Origin: Actinospica acidithermotolerans
GTDB taxonomy: Bacteria > Actinomycetota > Actinomycetes > Streptomycetales > Catenulisporaceae
Direction of reading: 5' to 3'
DNA length: 34,236 bases
NCBI RefSeq assembly: GCF_018139625.1
Contig: NZ_JAGSOH010000079.1
Coordinates: forward strand, 1 to 34,236
Part shown: positions 17,585-25,204 of the stretch, piece after piece
Layout: every line of letters starts with the position of its first letter
How positions within the stretch are numbered: position 1 is the first letter of the stretch
Program-made: the position numbers and the translations under genes
Notes under the pieces: model-generated
The model's input: the letters and a program-made list of their open reading frames with translations, nothing else
Database searches by the model: none
Told to the model about the DNA's origin: nothing

Positions 17585-17826
17585 GTCCTCCCTCTCGGGT
17601 CGTGCGCCCTCAACACCGCCGATTTCGGAGAGCCACTATGATCCGAAACACGGGATGGCAGACCTCTGCCAGGGCAGGCGACATCGAAACAGGGGCTGAC
17701 GACCGCGGGGTTGCCGGCGCACGAGGGCGCGGACGAGGAAAGCCGGGTTTGCAGACCGAGGGGAAGATCCGACCAGCCTGCTTGTGGGCTGTGGCGCATC
17801 CCCGGCTACTGGGTCACACTACGTCA

Positions 17827-18621
17827 GTGAGGTCGACTACTCCTGAAGATGGCTGGGCCAATCTTAAGCACCCTGAGCTCTACGCCGACCTGCAAGCCGC
17901 GGGCAGCCTGGCGGCCGCTCTCGAGCAGACGGCTGCCGAACTACAGCTCGACGTCGGAGAGATCCGTCCGGGATCCTGGGGTCGACTCCTGTCTGCCCAC
18001 ATCGGGGCCGCGCCCGAGCTTCATCGTCGGCCTCTTGAAATCACCAGTGCAGCCAATACCCGATCGTTCGCATTCAGCGGGTGGAGCCGGGGAGCACGCT
18101 TGATCGATGGTTGGACCGCTGACCTTCGAGAGCTCGCCCGCAGCGCAGCGCTCTGGCGCTCGGGCGCAACCCTCACCGATATTCAGCGCGCCTGCCCGTG
18201 GACCAGAGCTAGCGACTTGGCGCTCGCCCATGAGCGCGGCCCGGCGGACGCGGTCACTGTCATGTGGGAACTGGTCCGCGCCCAGATGCACGAGCCGATA
18301 GACGATCAGCCATTCGAGCTCGGAATCCGCGCGGCGGACGCCGCCTATGCCGAGCCGCGACTGCGCGAGCTGTTCCCGTACACAAGTCACTGGGTGCTGT
18401 GCTTCAGCCGGTGCACTGGCTCCCCGCACACCTTCGATGTGCCCTGCATCGGATACCTTCTGCCAGAGTGGCGCTACCAGGTTCGGTGGCCCGGTTGGGA
18501 AGACATCGATCGCCTCGTGCTGGGAGAAGCCGACACCGCCGAGGAAGCCGTCGCCCTCGTTGTGGCGAACCTGCCTGAAGGATGCAGCGCAGCCGTCGCC
18601 GGTACTCGCGACGACCTCTGA
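17827..18621 (+). CDS. Probable DUF6193-family protein
   Basis: A protein of about 264 residues whose conserved core starts at HPELYADLQAAGSLAAALE. It resembles what I know as DUF6193 ('natural product biosynthesis' domain of unknown function): the core, a middle with DGWTADLRELARSAALWRSG, and an end with AVALVVANLPEGCSAAVAGT. No catalytic motif was identified. GTG 17827 was chosen because homologous text starts shortly after it. An in-frame ATG at 17638 gives an N-terminal extension rich in Gly/Arg with no family look. No ribosome site is strong at either. The gap 17585-17826 is otherwise empty. Confidence 0.5.
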   Translation: MRSTTPEDGWANLKHPELYADLQAAGSLAAALEQTAAELQLDVGEIRPGSWGRLLSAHIGAAPELHRRPLEITSAANTRSFAFSGWSRGARLIDGWTADLRELARSAALWRSGATLTDIQRACPWTRASDLALAHERGPADAVTVMWELVRAQMHEPIDDQPFELGIRAADAAYAEPRLRELFPYTSHWVLCFSRCTGSPHTFDVPCIGYLLPEWRYQVRWPGWEDIDRLVLGEADTAEEAVALVVANLPEGCSAAVAGTRDDL

Positions 18622-18827
18622 ATCGGGGTCGACCCCTTCTGTGCTGGACGCAGCCCCTTCAAAGCCAGTACCGCAGTGGAGTACAGCAACGGGCCTGACC
18701 TTCAGCGGTCCAGACTGACGCTCAGCAAGGTAGCCCGGCCGGGTATGACAAGCTTTGCGCGGGGGGGTGCCGCAAGTTCGGGACGAAGAGGTCACGCGCC
18801 CTCTTCTACCGGGGCCATCATGTGCTC

Positions 18828-19058
18828 ATGCACGACGACGGCAAGACCTCGTGGACAATCCGACATTTCTCCCAAGCCAACCCGAGTGGCGCTGCTCAAG
18901 CCGACGTCGCTGCGCTGCTTCGGCGGGTTGCTGATTCGCTGGACCGGCTCGGTGCCATCGAGGTGTCGGACATCGTGATGCACCACGAGGTGACCGAGGA
19001 CGGGATATGGCCGTCGCTTACGGTCTACTTCCACAAGACCGATGTCGACGAGGGCTGA
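18828..19058 (+). CDS. Small conserved hypothetical protein
   Basis: A 76-residue acidic protein with a predicted alpha/beta look: a helical middle (DVAALLRRVADSLDRLG) and a beta C-terminus (VEVSDIV-type strand and WPSLTVYFH). Similar short proteins with WTIRHFS...NPSG and EVTEDG.WPSLTVYFH are known to me from Streptomyces-like genomes, without assigned function. GTG 18822, two codons earlier, is an alternative start. It is convergent with the gene at 19207; a perfect hairpin lies between them. Confidence 0.6.
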   Translation: MHDDGKTSWTIRHFSQANPSGAAQADVAALLRRVADSLDRLGAIEVSDIVMHHEVTEDGIWPSLTVYFHKTDVDEG

Positions 19059-19137
19059 GCGTGCCCGATGCGTGCCCGTCGGAAGGTAGCCGAACGGTGA
19101 ATCACGGGGACTCACGGGAGATCAACTCCGTATCGAG

Positions 19138-19163
19138 CCTCTGACCTGGGCGCAGGTCAGAGG
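19138..19163. terminator. Bidirectional terminator hairpin
   Basis: CCTCTGACCTG and CAGGTCAGAGG form an 11-bp perfect stem with loop GGCG. It sits between convergent genes (18828-19058 on + and 19207-19743 on -), the usual place for a shared terminator. A G-run follows on the + strand and there is no T-tract. Confidence 0.75.
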
Positions 19164-19183
19164 GGGTGCAAATACTCTGCTTC

Positions 19184-19200
19184 CCAAGCTGACAGCTTGG
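19184..19200. terminator. Second short hairpin, probable terminator
   Basis: CCAAGCT and AGCTTGG pair around GAC, 21 bp after the first hairpin and directly beyond the 3' end of the minus-strand gene at 19207. It may back up termination from either side. Confidence 0.55.
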
Positions 19201-19206
19201 AGCGTT

Positions 19207-19743
19207 TCATGTTTGCGGAGCAATCGTGGCGACGTTCCAACTGGGCGGCAGATCGCTATCGCAGAAGGCGCACGCGAAGAACCCGTCCTTCACGACGTTC
19301 AGTTCTGCGCACGCTGGGCAGCGCCGAAACACGACCTGCTCGGTGAAGGCCGGCGGATGTGACAGGCCGATCCTGTCGAGAGCGCTAGCCACCGCATCCC
19401 AAGAGCTGAGATCCGGGCAGTACCCAGTCGACTGGTTGCTGACGCGGCTGACTGTCCAGCCTTCACTGCTCCGCTTGTCAAAGGCGATCTCACCAGCGGC
19501 CATCACGCGCTGGCCAGCGGCACACGCCACATGCTCACTGCGTCGCGCAGCCAGGCGAATATACCCACTCAGATCGACGACGTACGTGAACGGCTCGTCC
19601 AGCTCAACGGAAGGAGTGCGGGCAACCCAGGCCGTGAAGTCGGCGATCGACTCGACGACCTCGCCAACCGCTTCCGGGCGAACCAGCCTTAGCAGATCGC
19701 CTGGGCCGACGTACTCATACGACCTCTCCACGCGCGTCACCAT
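19207..19743 (-). CDS. Conserved hypothetical protein with C-terminal zinc ribbon
   Basis: A 178-residue protein. The last ~45 residues carry four cysteines in a ribbon-like spacing (RRCPACAELNVVKDGFFACAFCDSDLP), followed by SWN. The N-terminal part (DLLRLVRPEAVGEVV ... FTYVVDLSGYIRLAARRSEHV) has the look of an alpha/beta domain but no known motif. Similar actinobacterial proteins are annotated only as hypothetical. ATG 19743 has a weak GGTGG ribosome site. It is convergent with 18828-19058. It lies on the chromosome side of the integrated element. Confidence 0.6.
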   Translation of the reverse strand: MVTRVERSYEYVGPGDLLRLVRPEAVGEVVESIADFTAWVARTPSVELDEPFTYVVDLSGYIRLAARRSEHVACAAGQRVMAAGEIAFDKRSSEGWTVSRVSNQSTGYCPDLSSWDAVASALDRIGLSHPPAFTEQVVFRRCPACAELNVVKDGFFACAFCDSDLPPSWNVATIAPQT

Positions 19744-19800
19744 AGACCACCGACACGAATCCGCGTCGAGTTTTTGATCGCCAGCTCAGCACTCCAAGTG

Positions 19801-19971
19801 TCAACGCATGTAGTCAGCAGAAGGCTTGCGGTTGACACCAGCGACCGACACGAACGGCGCCATATGCCAGCGTTCAGCGTCGGCGGCGCGAAGCATCTGA
19901 GCGACTCGCATCTCCAGCGGGTAGCCCTGCTCCGACAACCATGACCTGACGCGATCTTCGAGACTCGTCAA
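19801..19971 (-). pseudogene. Short ORF resembling the N-terminus of a larger protein
   Basis: Translating the minus strand from TTG 19971 gives 56 residues with convincing protein character: WLSEQGYPLEMRVAQMLRAA. This resembles the opening of a family of hypothetical proteins, some nuclease-like, in which a 'W..eqGYPLEm.va' helix starts a longer fold. Here the reading frame stops after KPSADYMR. There is no clear ribosome site. It lies 160 bp outside the left end of the integrated element, so it may be a remnant of a gene lost with earlier rearrangement. It could also be a small protein of its own. Confidence 0.35.
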
Positions 19972-20082
19972 GGCGTTCAGTCACCGTCCGTGCGTAAGGC
20001 CGAACTATTTGCGTGCCAGTAGCGTGCCGGTAGCAGCGCTCCAACACGGTCACTCACGGTGACAGCTCAAGGATATAAATGT

Positions 20083-20118
20083 GGGCCCCTGTTCAGCGCT
20101 TCCGCTGTTCAGAGGCCC
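20083..20118 (-). terminator. Hairpin at the original 3' flank of the tRNA-Tyr locus
   Basis: On the minus strand the sequence forms an inner stem CAGCG-GAAG-CGCTG and an outer stem GGGCCTCTG pairing with CAGGGGCCC. It lies 12 bp beyond the displaced tRNA-Tyr 3' end (20131-20180), where the tRNA transcript would have ended before integration. The element carries a similarly built hairpin at 33994-34029. Confidence 0.65.
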
Positions 20119-20130
20119 TAGGCCTTTCAA

Positions 20131-20180
20131 GTGGCAGATCCAGGATTCGAACCTGGGTAGCTTGCGCGACGGATTTACAG
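20131..20180. repeat. Left attachment site (displaced tRNA-Tyr 3' part)
   Basis: A 50-bp copy, identical to 34042-34091, of the tRNA-Tyr segment from the anticodon loop to the 3' end plus one base. It continues into unrelated sequence after 20180, so it is not a functional tRNA. It is the chromosome/element junction on the side away from the intact tRNA. Confidence 0.93.
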
Positions 20181-20250
20181 AGGTGGCCCGAGCTCGCTCT
20201 GCACGGGCTTTGACCTGCACCAGAGGGCATCCGTCGCCCTGGAGAGCGAA

Positions 20251-20272
20251 TCTGTGTCACGTCTGTGTCACG
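20251..20272 (+). promoter_or_regulatory. Candidate integrase arm-type sites, left end
   Basis: TCTGTGTCACG is repeated back to back (20251-20261, 20262-20272), 70 bp inside the left attachment repeat. Closely related copies lie near the other end at 33923-33943. Paired short direct repeats on both sides of the att core are typical of arm sites bound by the N-terminal domain of tyrosine integrases or by excisionase (inference). Confidence 0.5.
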
Positions 20273-20363
20273 CAGCGCCGCAAGCGACTAGCCAGATCCG
20301 CCCTGTCGCCACGGTTCGCGGGCTACGATGGCGTCACGGAGCGGCGACAGGCGAGAGGGCACC

Positions 20364-20693
20364 GTGGAGGAAGTCGAGCTCGAGTTCAACAAGGCCATGC
20401 GACGCATCTATGCAGAGGCAAAGGCTGAGCTGGGATACAACGCGTCGCGCTTCCTTCAGATGGTGGAGCGCGACGGCGGCCTTACCACGGCCAGGCGGTT
20501 GCTCTGGAGCGCAGACCCCTCCGACGGATTCACGGTGCTGTGGGAGAAGTCGCGGCTCGACCTGAGCGTCGAGGCCCACGTGCTTCTCCCACAATTCGAG
20601 CCATTGTTCACCGACGAAGACCGTGAGCGGGCTCGCGAGCGGTTAGAGCAATACGAGTGGACGGCGCGGCGGAAGCGGCGGGAGGCCGGTTGA
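20364..20693 (+). CDS. Small conserved hypothetical protein (accessory-gene family)
   Basis: A 109-residue, charged, probably helical protein: FNKAMRRIYAEAKAELGY, then ASRFLQMVERDGGLTTARRLL, GFTVLWEKSRLDLSVEA, and a C-terminal RERARERLEQYEW. Proteins with this pattern occur widely in phages and genomic islands, but I know no established function. GTG 20364 follows GAGAGG at a good distance; the upstream in-frame ATG at 20328 lacks a site. It is convergent with the gene ending at 20702, with only 8 bp between them. It is the first gene inside the left end of the element, a position typical of cargo. Confidence 0.65.
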   Translation: MEEVELEFNKAMRRIYAEAKAELGYNASRFLQMVERDGGLTTARRLLWSADPSDGFTVLWEKSRLDLSVEAHVLLPQFEPLFTDEDRERARERLEQYEWTARRKRREAG

Positions 20694-20701
20694 CGCGCTG
20701 T

Positions 20702-21586
20702 CTACTTCTGACGAATCGCCCCGGCTTCAAGCCACTGAACGAGTGTCAGGGCCAGATGTACAGCGGCCTCGGCCGCTTCCTGCGTGATCGGCGCAGAGGT
20801 CGGTCCCCCAGCGTGCCGCTCACGCTGCCCGTGCCATAACAAGCCAATCATCGCGACAGCTGCATCGACAGGGGCGGGATTCGCATCGCGCCCTGAGATG
20901 ACTAGTTCGTACTTCGCGCTTGCCTGCTCGAGATGCGTTTTGACAGTGCCAAGGGTCGGCTGTTGGGCGTGCGGCAAGAAGAGCGGACATGCGAGCGCCT
21001 CCACCGCCTTCACCGCATCTGAGTAGGCCTCGCCAGGATCAGGGCGCATGCCGTAGACCTTTGCCCACGCGTCGCGCAGAAGGTCAGCGGCCCCTTCGCG
21101 GCCTGTCTTTGTGAGAGACTGGCGGATCGCGTGCATGGCGGCGCTTGCCGTCGGGTCGACTCGAGTCTCAAGCCCGTCTCTATCAGCGTTCACGCAGTAC
21201 GCCGATCCTCCCTCCTCGAGAATCTCTTGCAGCTCGTCAACCAAGTCCGCCGCATGAATAACGCCACGTGTCGCCCTAGGCGAGATCCTCTCACGCGATG
21301 GAACGGTCTCCAGGCCGATCCACAGCAAGGCATCGATGACGTCCAAGATAGTCGGTTCATCGACTCCCTGAGCGAGATCTCTGGCACTGAGGTGAGGAAG
21401 TCTGAGGCGGAGGCAGACTCGCCTTGCCATACGCTCCGTTGTGGCGGTGTAGATCCACTCGCGCAGCGCGATGTTGAGATGGTCTGGAACTCCCTCAAAG
21501 AGTGCCTCTTCGCGGACGAGCCCGCTCTGGCGTTGACTAAACGGCCGGAACGACGTCCTGCTGCCGAGTGCCTCATCTTCGCTCAC
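20702..21586 (-). CDS. Possible abortive-infection-like (Abi_C/HEPN-like) protein
   Basis: A 294-residue soluble protein. The C-terminal ~110 residues (LGTVKTHLEQASAKYELVISG ... AAVAMIGLLWHGQRERHAGG ... AAEAAVHLALTLVQWLEAG) have the helical plan of Abi C-terminal domains: a short R-x-R-H-x-G-G turn before a long helix. The R-E-R-H could act like the R-x4-6-H of HEPN RNases, but the spacing is not canonical. The N-terminal part (ALREWIYTATTERMARRVCLRL) is unassigned. GTG 21586 follows a G-rich ribosome site. It is downstream of the integrase on the same strand but separated by a strong hairpin. A defence cargo role is an inference. Confidence 0.5.
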   Translation of the reverse strand: MSEDEALGSRTSFRPFSQRQSGLVREEALFEGVPDHLNIALREWIYTATTERMARRVCLRLRLPHLSARDLAQGVDEPTILDVIDALLWIGLETVPSRERISPRATRGVIHAADLVDELQEILEEGGSAYCVNADRDGLETRVDPTASAAMHAIRQSLTKTGREGAADLLRDAWAKVYGMRPDPGEAYSDAVKAVEALACPLFLPHAQQPTLGTVKTHLEQASAKYELVISGRDANPAPVDAAVAMIGLLWHGQRERHAGGPTSAPITQEAAEAAVHLALTLVQWLEAGAIRQK

Positions 21587-21610
21587 GTACCCCGCCCTCT
21601 CCCTTGGCGA

Positions 21611-21650
21611 CGGCTCTGCTCCCTGCCCGTCAGGGCAGAGGGCAGAGCCG
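21611..21650 (-). terminator. Terminator hairpin after the integrase gene
   Basis: An 18-bp stem (9 perfect pairs, a 3-base stretch with two non-Watson-Crick positions, then 6 perfect pairs) with loop GTCA. The outer arm begins CGGCTCTGC. It lies 43 bp after the integrase stop and 24 bp before the start of the next minus-strand gene, so it probably isolates the cargo gene from integrase transcription. Confidence 0.7.
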
Positions 21651-21692
21651 CAGTGTCGCCGTCAAAGTTACCGCTCGCCGAAGCCTCTATCA

Positions 21693-23051
21693 TCACATTT
21701 CGTCATTGAGCGCCTGTTCGATCCTCTTGTTCATGGCCTCGTGCTGGCCGTCGATGCACTTGGCGTAGACACGCAGCAGGACTTCGACGCTGTGTCCAGC
21801 GCGCCGAGCCACCTCAGCGGGGTTCACACCGCTGCCGAGCCAGAGAGATACTCCCCCGTGGCGCAAGTCGTACGGCCGTTCTGCGAGTTTCGACACTGCC
21901 TGAGCTTCCGTCAGTGCGGCCGTGCGTGCCCGCTTCCAGGCTGGACCGTAGGTGGACTCCGAAAGAAGGCTCTCCTTGCGCTTGCCGCGGAAGAGTCGCC
22001 CGTCGGCCGCCGTGCCGTGCTCGGCGAGGTGGTGGCGGAGCATCTTCACCAACTCAGGCGGGATCGGCACCGGGCGCATGTCGCCGGCGGCGCGGTGCTT
22101 GAGCCCGCGCACGTCGTGCGCTTCCCCGGTGTCGGTCCACGCTCGTCCGGCCCTTGTTGCGGTCGCGGTTAGGTCCAGTCGTCCCCATCCCTTTGCGGGC
22201 AGGTGGCACTGACTTTGCGTCAGCGACACGGCCTCGGCCGGGCGCATTGCGGCGAAGTACAGGCAGGCGAAGAACGCGGCGAATTCGGGGCGGTGCTTCC
22301 GGACCTCGGCGAGGATCCTGCGTACTTGGGCGGGGTTGGCGACGACGCGCGGATCGACCACTTCGGCTTTCTTCGGCATCGTCCACTTCACGCGATCGAG
22401 CGCGTTGAAGTCGAGCAGTTCGAGCTCCACCGCATATTCAAGTGCGTTGTAGAAGGTCGCGCGCTTCCTGGTGAACGTCGCCGCGCTGGCCGCCCTTCCG
22501 TCCAGCTTCCTGGCGATCGCCTCAAGTCCGCGGCGGGCGGTCGCTGCCTTTTGCAGCGAGCGCAACGGAACGGATGCTCCCGTCGTCCATTCGAGAGCGG
22601 AATTCACGGCGCTAGCGGGCTCGTGCTGTCTGGCGGTCGCGTTGAACGCCCAGCCATAGAGTGCGGCCCTGAGAATGGCGTCGTCCGGCCGCCCCGGCTT
22701 GTCGTATACCAGCCCCATCGTCAGCACGGCCAACGCCTCGGCGATGCTGGTGCGGGTGTTCGCAGCGGCGTGCGGCCATTTCATGTCGAGGTACGAGACG
22801 GCGAATTCGTACCATGTCCTTTCATCGACGACCTCCTGACGCGCCCACGAGACAGGTTCGCCGGTCTCCGTGTCAAACGACTCGCCCGCGCGTGCCGCAG
22901 TAACGAGCTTGGACCGGTGGGTGTCGGCTTGTGCTTGGTACCTGAATGTCTGGCCGAACGATCGCCCCCCGACCTTCCAGCGCAGATAGAACGGTTTGGG
23001 TCGGTCGTACTTCTGAACCTTGTAGATTCGGACGTCAACGGATTCGGTCAT
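21693..23051 (-). CDS. int: Tyrosine site-specific recombinase (integrase)
   Basis: A protein of about 452 residues. The N-terminal ~200 residues carry an arm-binding-like domain (KYDRPKPFYLRWKVGGRSF) and a core-binding SAM-like domain. The catalytic domain has the first Arg in AAMRPAEAVSL (near 269), YDLRHGGVS with the second Arg (near 393), the His of RRAGHSVEVLLRVY and the nucleophile Tyr in RVYAKC (near 427). The usual His of the HxLR box is Tyr, as is common in actinomycete integrases. It should cut within the 50-bp tRNA-Tyr core. Met 23051 follows GAGG at 6 bp; the longer ORF lacks such a site. The excisionase gene lies 84 bp upstream on the same strand. Confidence 0.93.
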   Translation of the reverse strand: MTESVDVRIYKVQKYDRPKPFYLRWKVGGRSFGQTFRYQAQADTHRSKLVTAARAGESFDTETGEPVSWARQEVVDERTWYEFAVSYLDMKWPHAAANTRTSIAEALAVLTMGLVYDKPGRPDDAILRAALYGWAFNATARQHEPASAVNSALEWTTGASVPLRSLQKAATARRGLEAIARKLDGRAASAATFTRKRATFYNALEYAVELELLDFNALDRVKWTMPKKAEVVDPRVVANPAQVRRILAEVRKHRPEFAAFFACLYFAAMRPAEAVSLTQSQCHLPAKGWGRLDLTATATRAGRAWTDTGEAHDVRGLKHRAAGDMRPVPIPPELVKMLRHHLAEHGTAADGRLFRGKRKESLLSESTYGPAWKRARTAALTEAQAVSKLAERPYDLRHGGVSLWLGSGVNPAEVARRAGHSVEVLLRVYAKCIDGQHEAMNKRIEQALNDEM

Positions 23052-23135
23052 GATGGCCTCGCAGTCTCGAGAGACAGAAACGAACCGGGAGCCCGCAAGG
23101 CGGACTCCCGGCAAAGAGACTCGGAATGCTGTTTC

Positions 23136-23339
23136 TCAGGCGGCTTCGGTGCACTTGTCAAGGAATTCGTCCAACGCGGAGTCCCTCACTCGCAACTGCC
23201 CGTTCGGCAGTTTCAGGCATTGCGGCGCCCTACCGATGGTGCGCCACCGGTAGAACGTGGCTTTCGACAGCGGGCGGCCGTGGTCGTCGCGAAGGATCGC
23301 GCAGACCTCGGAGATAGTGAGCAGCCGTTCTTTGCCCAT
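23136..23339 (-). CDS. xis: Excisionase / helix-turn-helix recombination directionality factor
   Basis: A 67-residue winged-helix protein of the MerR-like excisionase group: LLTISEVCAILRD, then SKATFYRWRTIGRAPQCLKL, then NGQLRVRDSALDEFL. The pattern helix - 'YRWRTIGRAP' wing - 'lr...LdefL' is standard for Xis proteins of these elements. The ATG at 23339 follows a near-ideal GGAGG ribosome site. It is upstream of the integrase on the same strand and immediately downstream of the symmetric repeat array, which may hold its promoter. Confidence 0.88.
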   Translation of the reverse strand: MGKERLLTISEVCAILRDDHGRPLSKATFYRWRTIGRAPQCLKLPNGQLRVRDSALDEFLDKCTEAA

Positions 23340-23396
23340 GGTGATCCCTCCTGCCCCGGGGCTCGGTGGTGACGCGGTTCTAGAAGTGTGCGGATT

Positions 23397-23617
23397 CAAC
23401 CGTCCGAAGCGTCCCAACCGTCCGAAGCGGCTCCTGACGTGGGGTGTTGTTCGGACGGTTGGGGTGGACGGACCGTCCGAAGGGGTGGTGTCAACCGTCC
23501 GAAGGGGTGGCATCGGACGGTTGACTCCGGGCTTCGGACGGTTGAGGGTTCGCAACCGTCCGATCGTCAGCGCTGTTCAGCGGTGCCTTCGGACGGTTGG
23601 GACGCTTCGGACGGTTG
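23397..23617. repeat. Ten-copy mirror-symmetric array of a 12-bp motif (candidate origin/iterons)
   Basis: The motif CAACCGTCCGAA occurs on the + strand at 23397, 23415, 23470 (first bases GG), 23492 and 23553 (last base T). It occurs on the minus strand at 23450, 23512 (one end base changed), 23533, 23588 and 23606. Four of the five left/right pairs are exactly equidistant from 23507 and the fifth is off by one base; orientations mirror exactly. The outermost 31 bp (23397-23427 and 23587-23617) are perfect inverted repeats. The array lies between the replication ATPase and excisionase genes, and its right part encodes the QPSE repeats at the ATPase C-terminus. Known elements of this type have their origin next to the replication gene, so initiator binding is likely (inference). 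Confidence 0.85.
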
Positions 23618-25204
23618 CGCCCGGGTACCTTCTGCTGACAGGGCGATGAGCCGGGTGTGGTTCTGGTCGGGGCTTCGGGTGAAGGCGATCTGTACGCCGT
23701 TCTTGCGCAGGGCGGGGGCGACTCTCCGCAGGTGTCCGGAGACGCCTCGGGCGGTGCGTGGCCAGGATTTGAGTTGTCCGTCGGGGGCGGGCAGGTGTTC
23801 GAGTAGTACGCCGGCGGTGCCAGTCCAGTCACGCTTCTCGTGGACGAAGGTGCGGACCGCGTCGGCGAACGGGTCGTATTCGATGACTGCTTCGGTGATC
23901 TCTCGGGCGAGGGCGGTGAAGTCGGCGAAGGTGGTCCATTGGCGTCGGGTGTCGATGGCGGCGAGGATTTTCGCGAAGTCGGCGAGCCGGGGCAGTTCGG
24001 CGACGGCGACGCCCGGCAGTTCGGCGAGCACTTCGGCGGCGAGGTCGAGGACGGCGCCGAGTACGGCCGGGGCGGCTTTGTCGAACGCATCCTTGAGTTC
24101 GTCGTCGGTGCGCCGGTTCTCCGGGGGGATCGGGTCGAGTTCGACCATGAGCAGCCGTTCGGCGAGGTCTCCGCGCAGTGCGCCGGCGTCGATGGAGGTC
24201 ATGCCGATCACGCGGCGGAAGTTCAGGACGGATACGTCGTCGTCGGTGTACAGGGCGCGTTCGACGATGCCGTCTCCGGTCACGGCCTTGCACAGGGTGT
24301 CGGAGAACCAGGGTTGGATCGTGGAGAGGTTGTCGAGCATCACGGTCCAGGACGCGGCGGCCTGCACGGTCCAGGTGCGCGCGTCCTTCGGCCCGCCGCG
24401 CAGCGGGGCCGGTGACGGGTCGATGAGCATCACCATCATGCGGCCAGTGGTGGACTTTGCGGTGCCCTGCTCTCCGGTCAGCGACAGAATCGGATGGGGG
24501 ATGTCCGGGAACAGGGCGGCCACCAACCAGGCGACCAGCAGCCGGAATCCGGGCTCGGAGACGTTGAGCAGCGCTTGAAGCTGGTCGAGTCCGCTCGGGC
24601 CGTTCTTCGGCTCCCTGGTGGGGGTGGGCAGGGGCGAGGTCAGGCGGGTGCGGCGGAACAGGACAGGCGACTCGTCCACGATCTCCCACCCGTCCGGGCC
24701 GATGACCACGGCGCGCCCGTCCGGGGTGCCGAGGTCGAGCACCAGGGCGCCGTCGTGGCGCGCGACCCTTAGGGCGACTGGCTCCGGGTCGGTGTCCACG
24801 GCCTGTCCCTCCAGCACGGTCAGGGCGTCGGCGATGGCGGAGGCGCCGGCGGCGGACTGGTGCTCGTCGAAGAACGCCCGCGCGAGCCGGGTGCGCAGCC
24901 CGTTCTCCCCGCGCAGGGTCAGGGCCAGGCGCGGCCCCTCCAGCGGAACGGCGTAGCACTTGCCGTCGGTGCCCAGCACGGTGCGGAACGAGCGGCGGGC
25001 GAGTGCGACCAGTTTGGTCGCCTGGCTCGGTTTGCCGTCGCCGTAGTCGCCCTCTGTGTCCTCGCGCTCGGCGTCGAGGTGCTTGAGCCGTTCCTCGGCG
25101 CCGCTTGTGCGCAGGAACTCGGCGGCCAGCTCCTCCGGGCTGAGTGCGTCGTCGAGCTCGTCAGGCTCGGGGGTGTGGTTGCCGGGTTCGGGCGTCGCGG
25201 TCAT
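23567..25204 (-). CDS. Replication-associated ATPase/helicase-like protein
   Basis: A 545-residue protein with a P-loop near residues 242-250 (GEQGTAKSTTG, Walker A) and a Walker B-like strand WTVMLDNLS. A sensor-like segment RVIGMTSID and a trailing arginine-rich portion (GDLAERLLMVELD) follow. It resembles ATPases that accompany Prim-Pol proteins in actinomycete elements and phages, probably acting as a replicative helicase or initiator. The N-terminal ~130 residues are acidic and unassigned. ATG 25204 overlaps the Prim-Pol stop as ATGA and follows AAGGAG, so the two are translationally coupled. The last ~15 residues (QPSEASQPSEG) are read from the repeat array. Confidence 0.8.
   Translation of the reverse strand: MTATPEPGNHTPEPDELDDALSPEELAAEFLRTSGAEERLKHLDAEREDTEGDYGDGKPSQATKLVALARRSFRTVLGTDGKCYAVPLEGPRLALTLRGENGLRTRLARAFFDEHQSAAGASAIADALTVLEGQAVDTDPEPVALRVARHDGALVLDLGTPDGRAVVIGPDGWEIVDESPVLFRRTRLTSPLPTPTREPKNGPSGLDQLQALLNVSEPGFRLLVAWLVAALFPDIPHPILSLTGEQGTAKSTTGRMMVMLIDPSPAPLRGGPKDARTWTVQAAASWTVMLDNLSTIQPWFSDTLCKAVTGDGIVERALYTDDDVSVLNFRRVIGMTSIDAGALRGDLAERLLMVELDPIPPENRRTDDELKDAFDKAAPAVLGAVLDLAAEVLAELPGVAVAELPRLADFAKILAAIDTRRQWTTFADFTALAREITEAVIEYDPFADAVRTFVHEKRDWTGTAGVLLEHLPAPDGQLKSWPRTARGVSGHLRRVAPALRKNGVQIAFTRSPDQNHTRLIALSAEGTRAQPSEASQPSEGTAEQR

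Noticed and set aside
17638-17826. N-terminal extension of the DUF6193-like gene from ATG 17638
   Set aside because: The extension is Gly/Arg-rich without family similarity, and the conserved text starts just after GTG 17827.
20131-20180. A second tRNA-Tyr gene
   Set aside because: Only the 3' part from the anticodon loop is present; the acceptor 5' strand and D-arm are missing.
23397-23617. Possible CRISPR array
   Set aside because: The repeat is only 12 bp, occurs in both orientations in mirror symmetry, spacers vary from 6 to about 30 bp and no cas gene is present.
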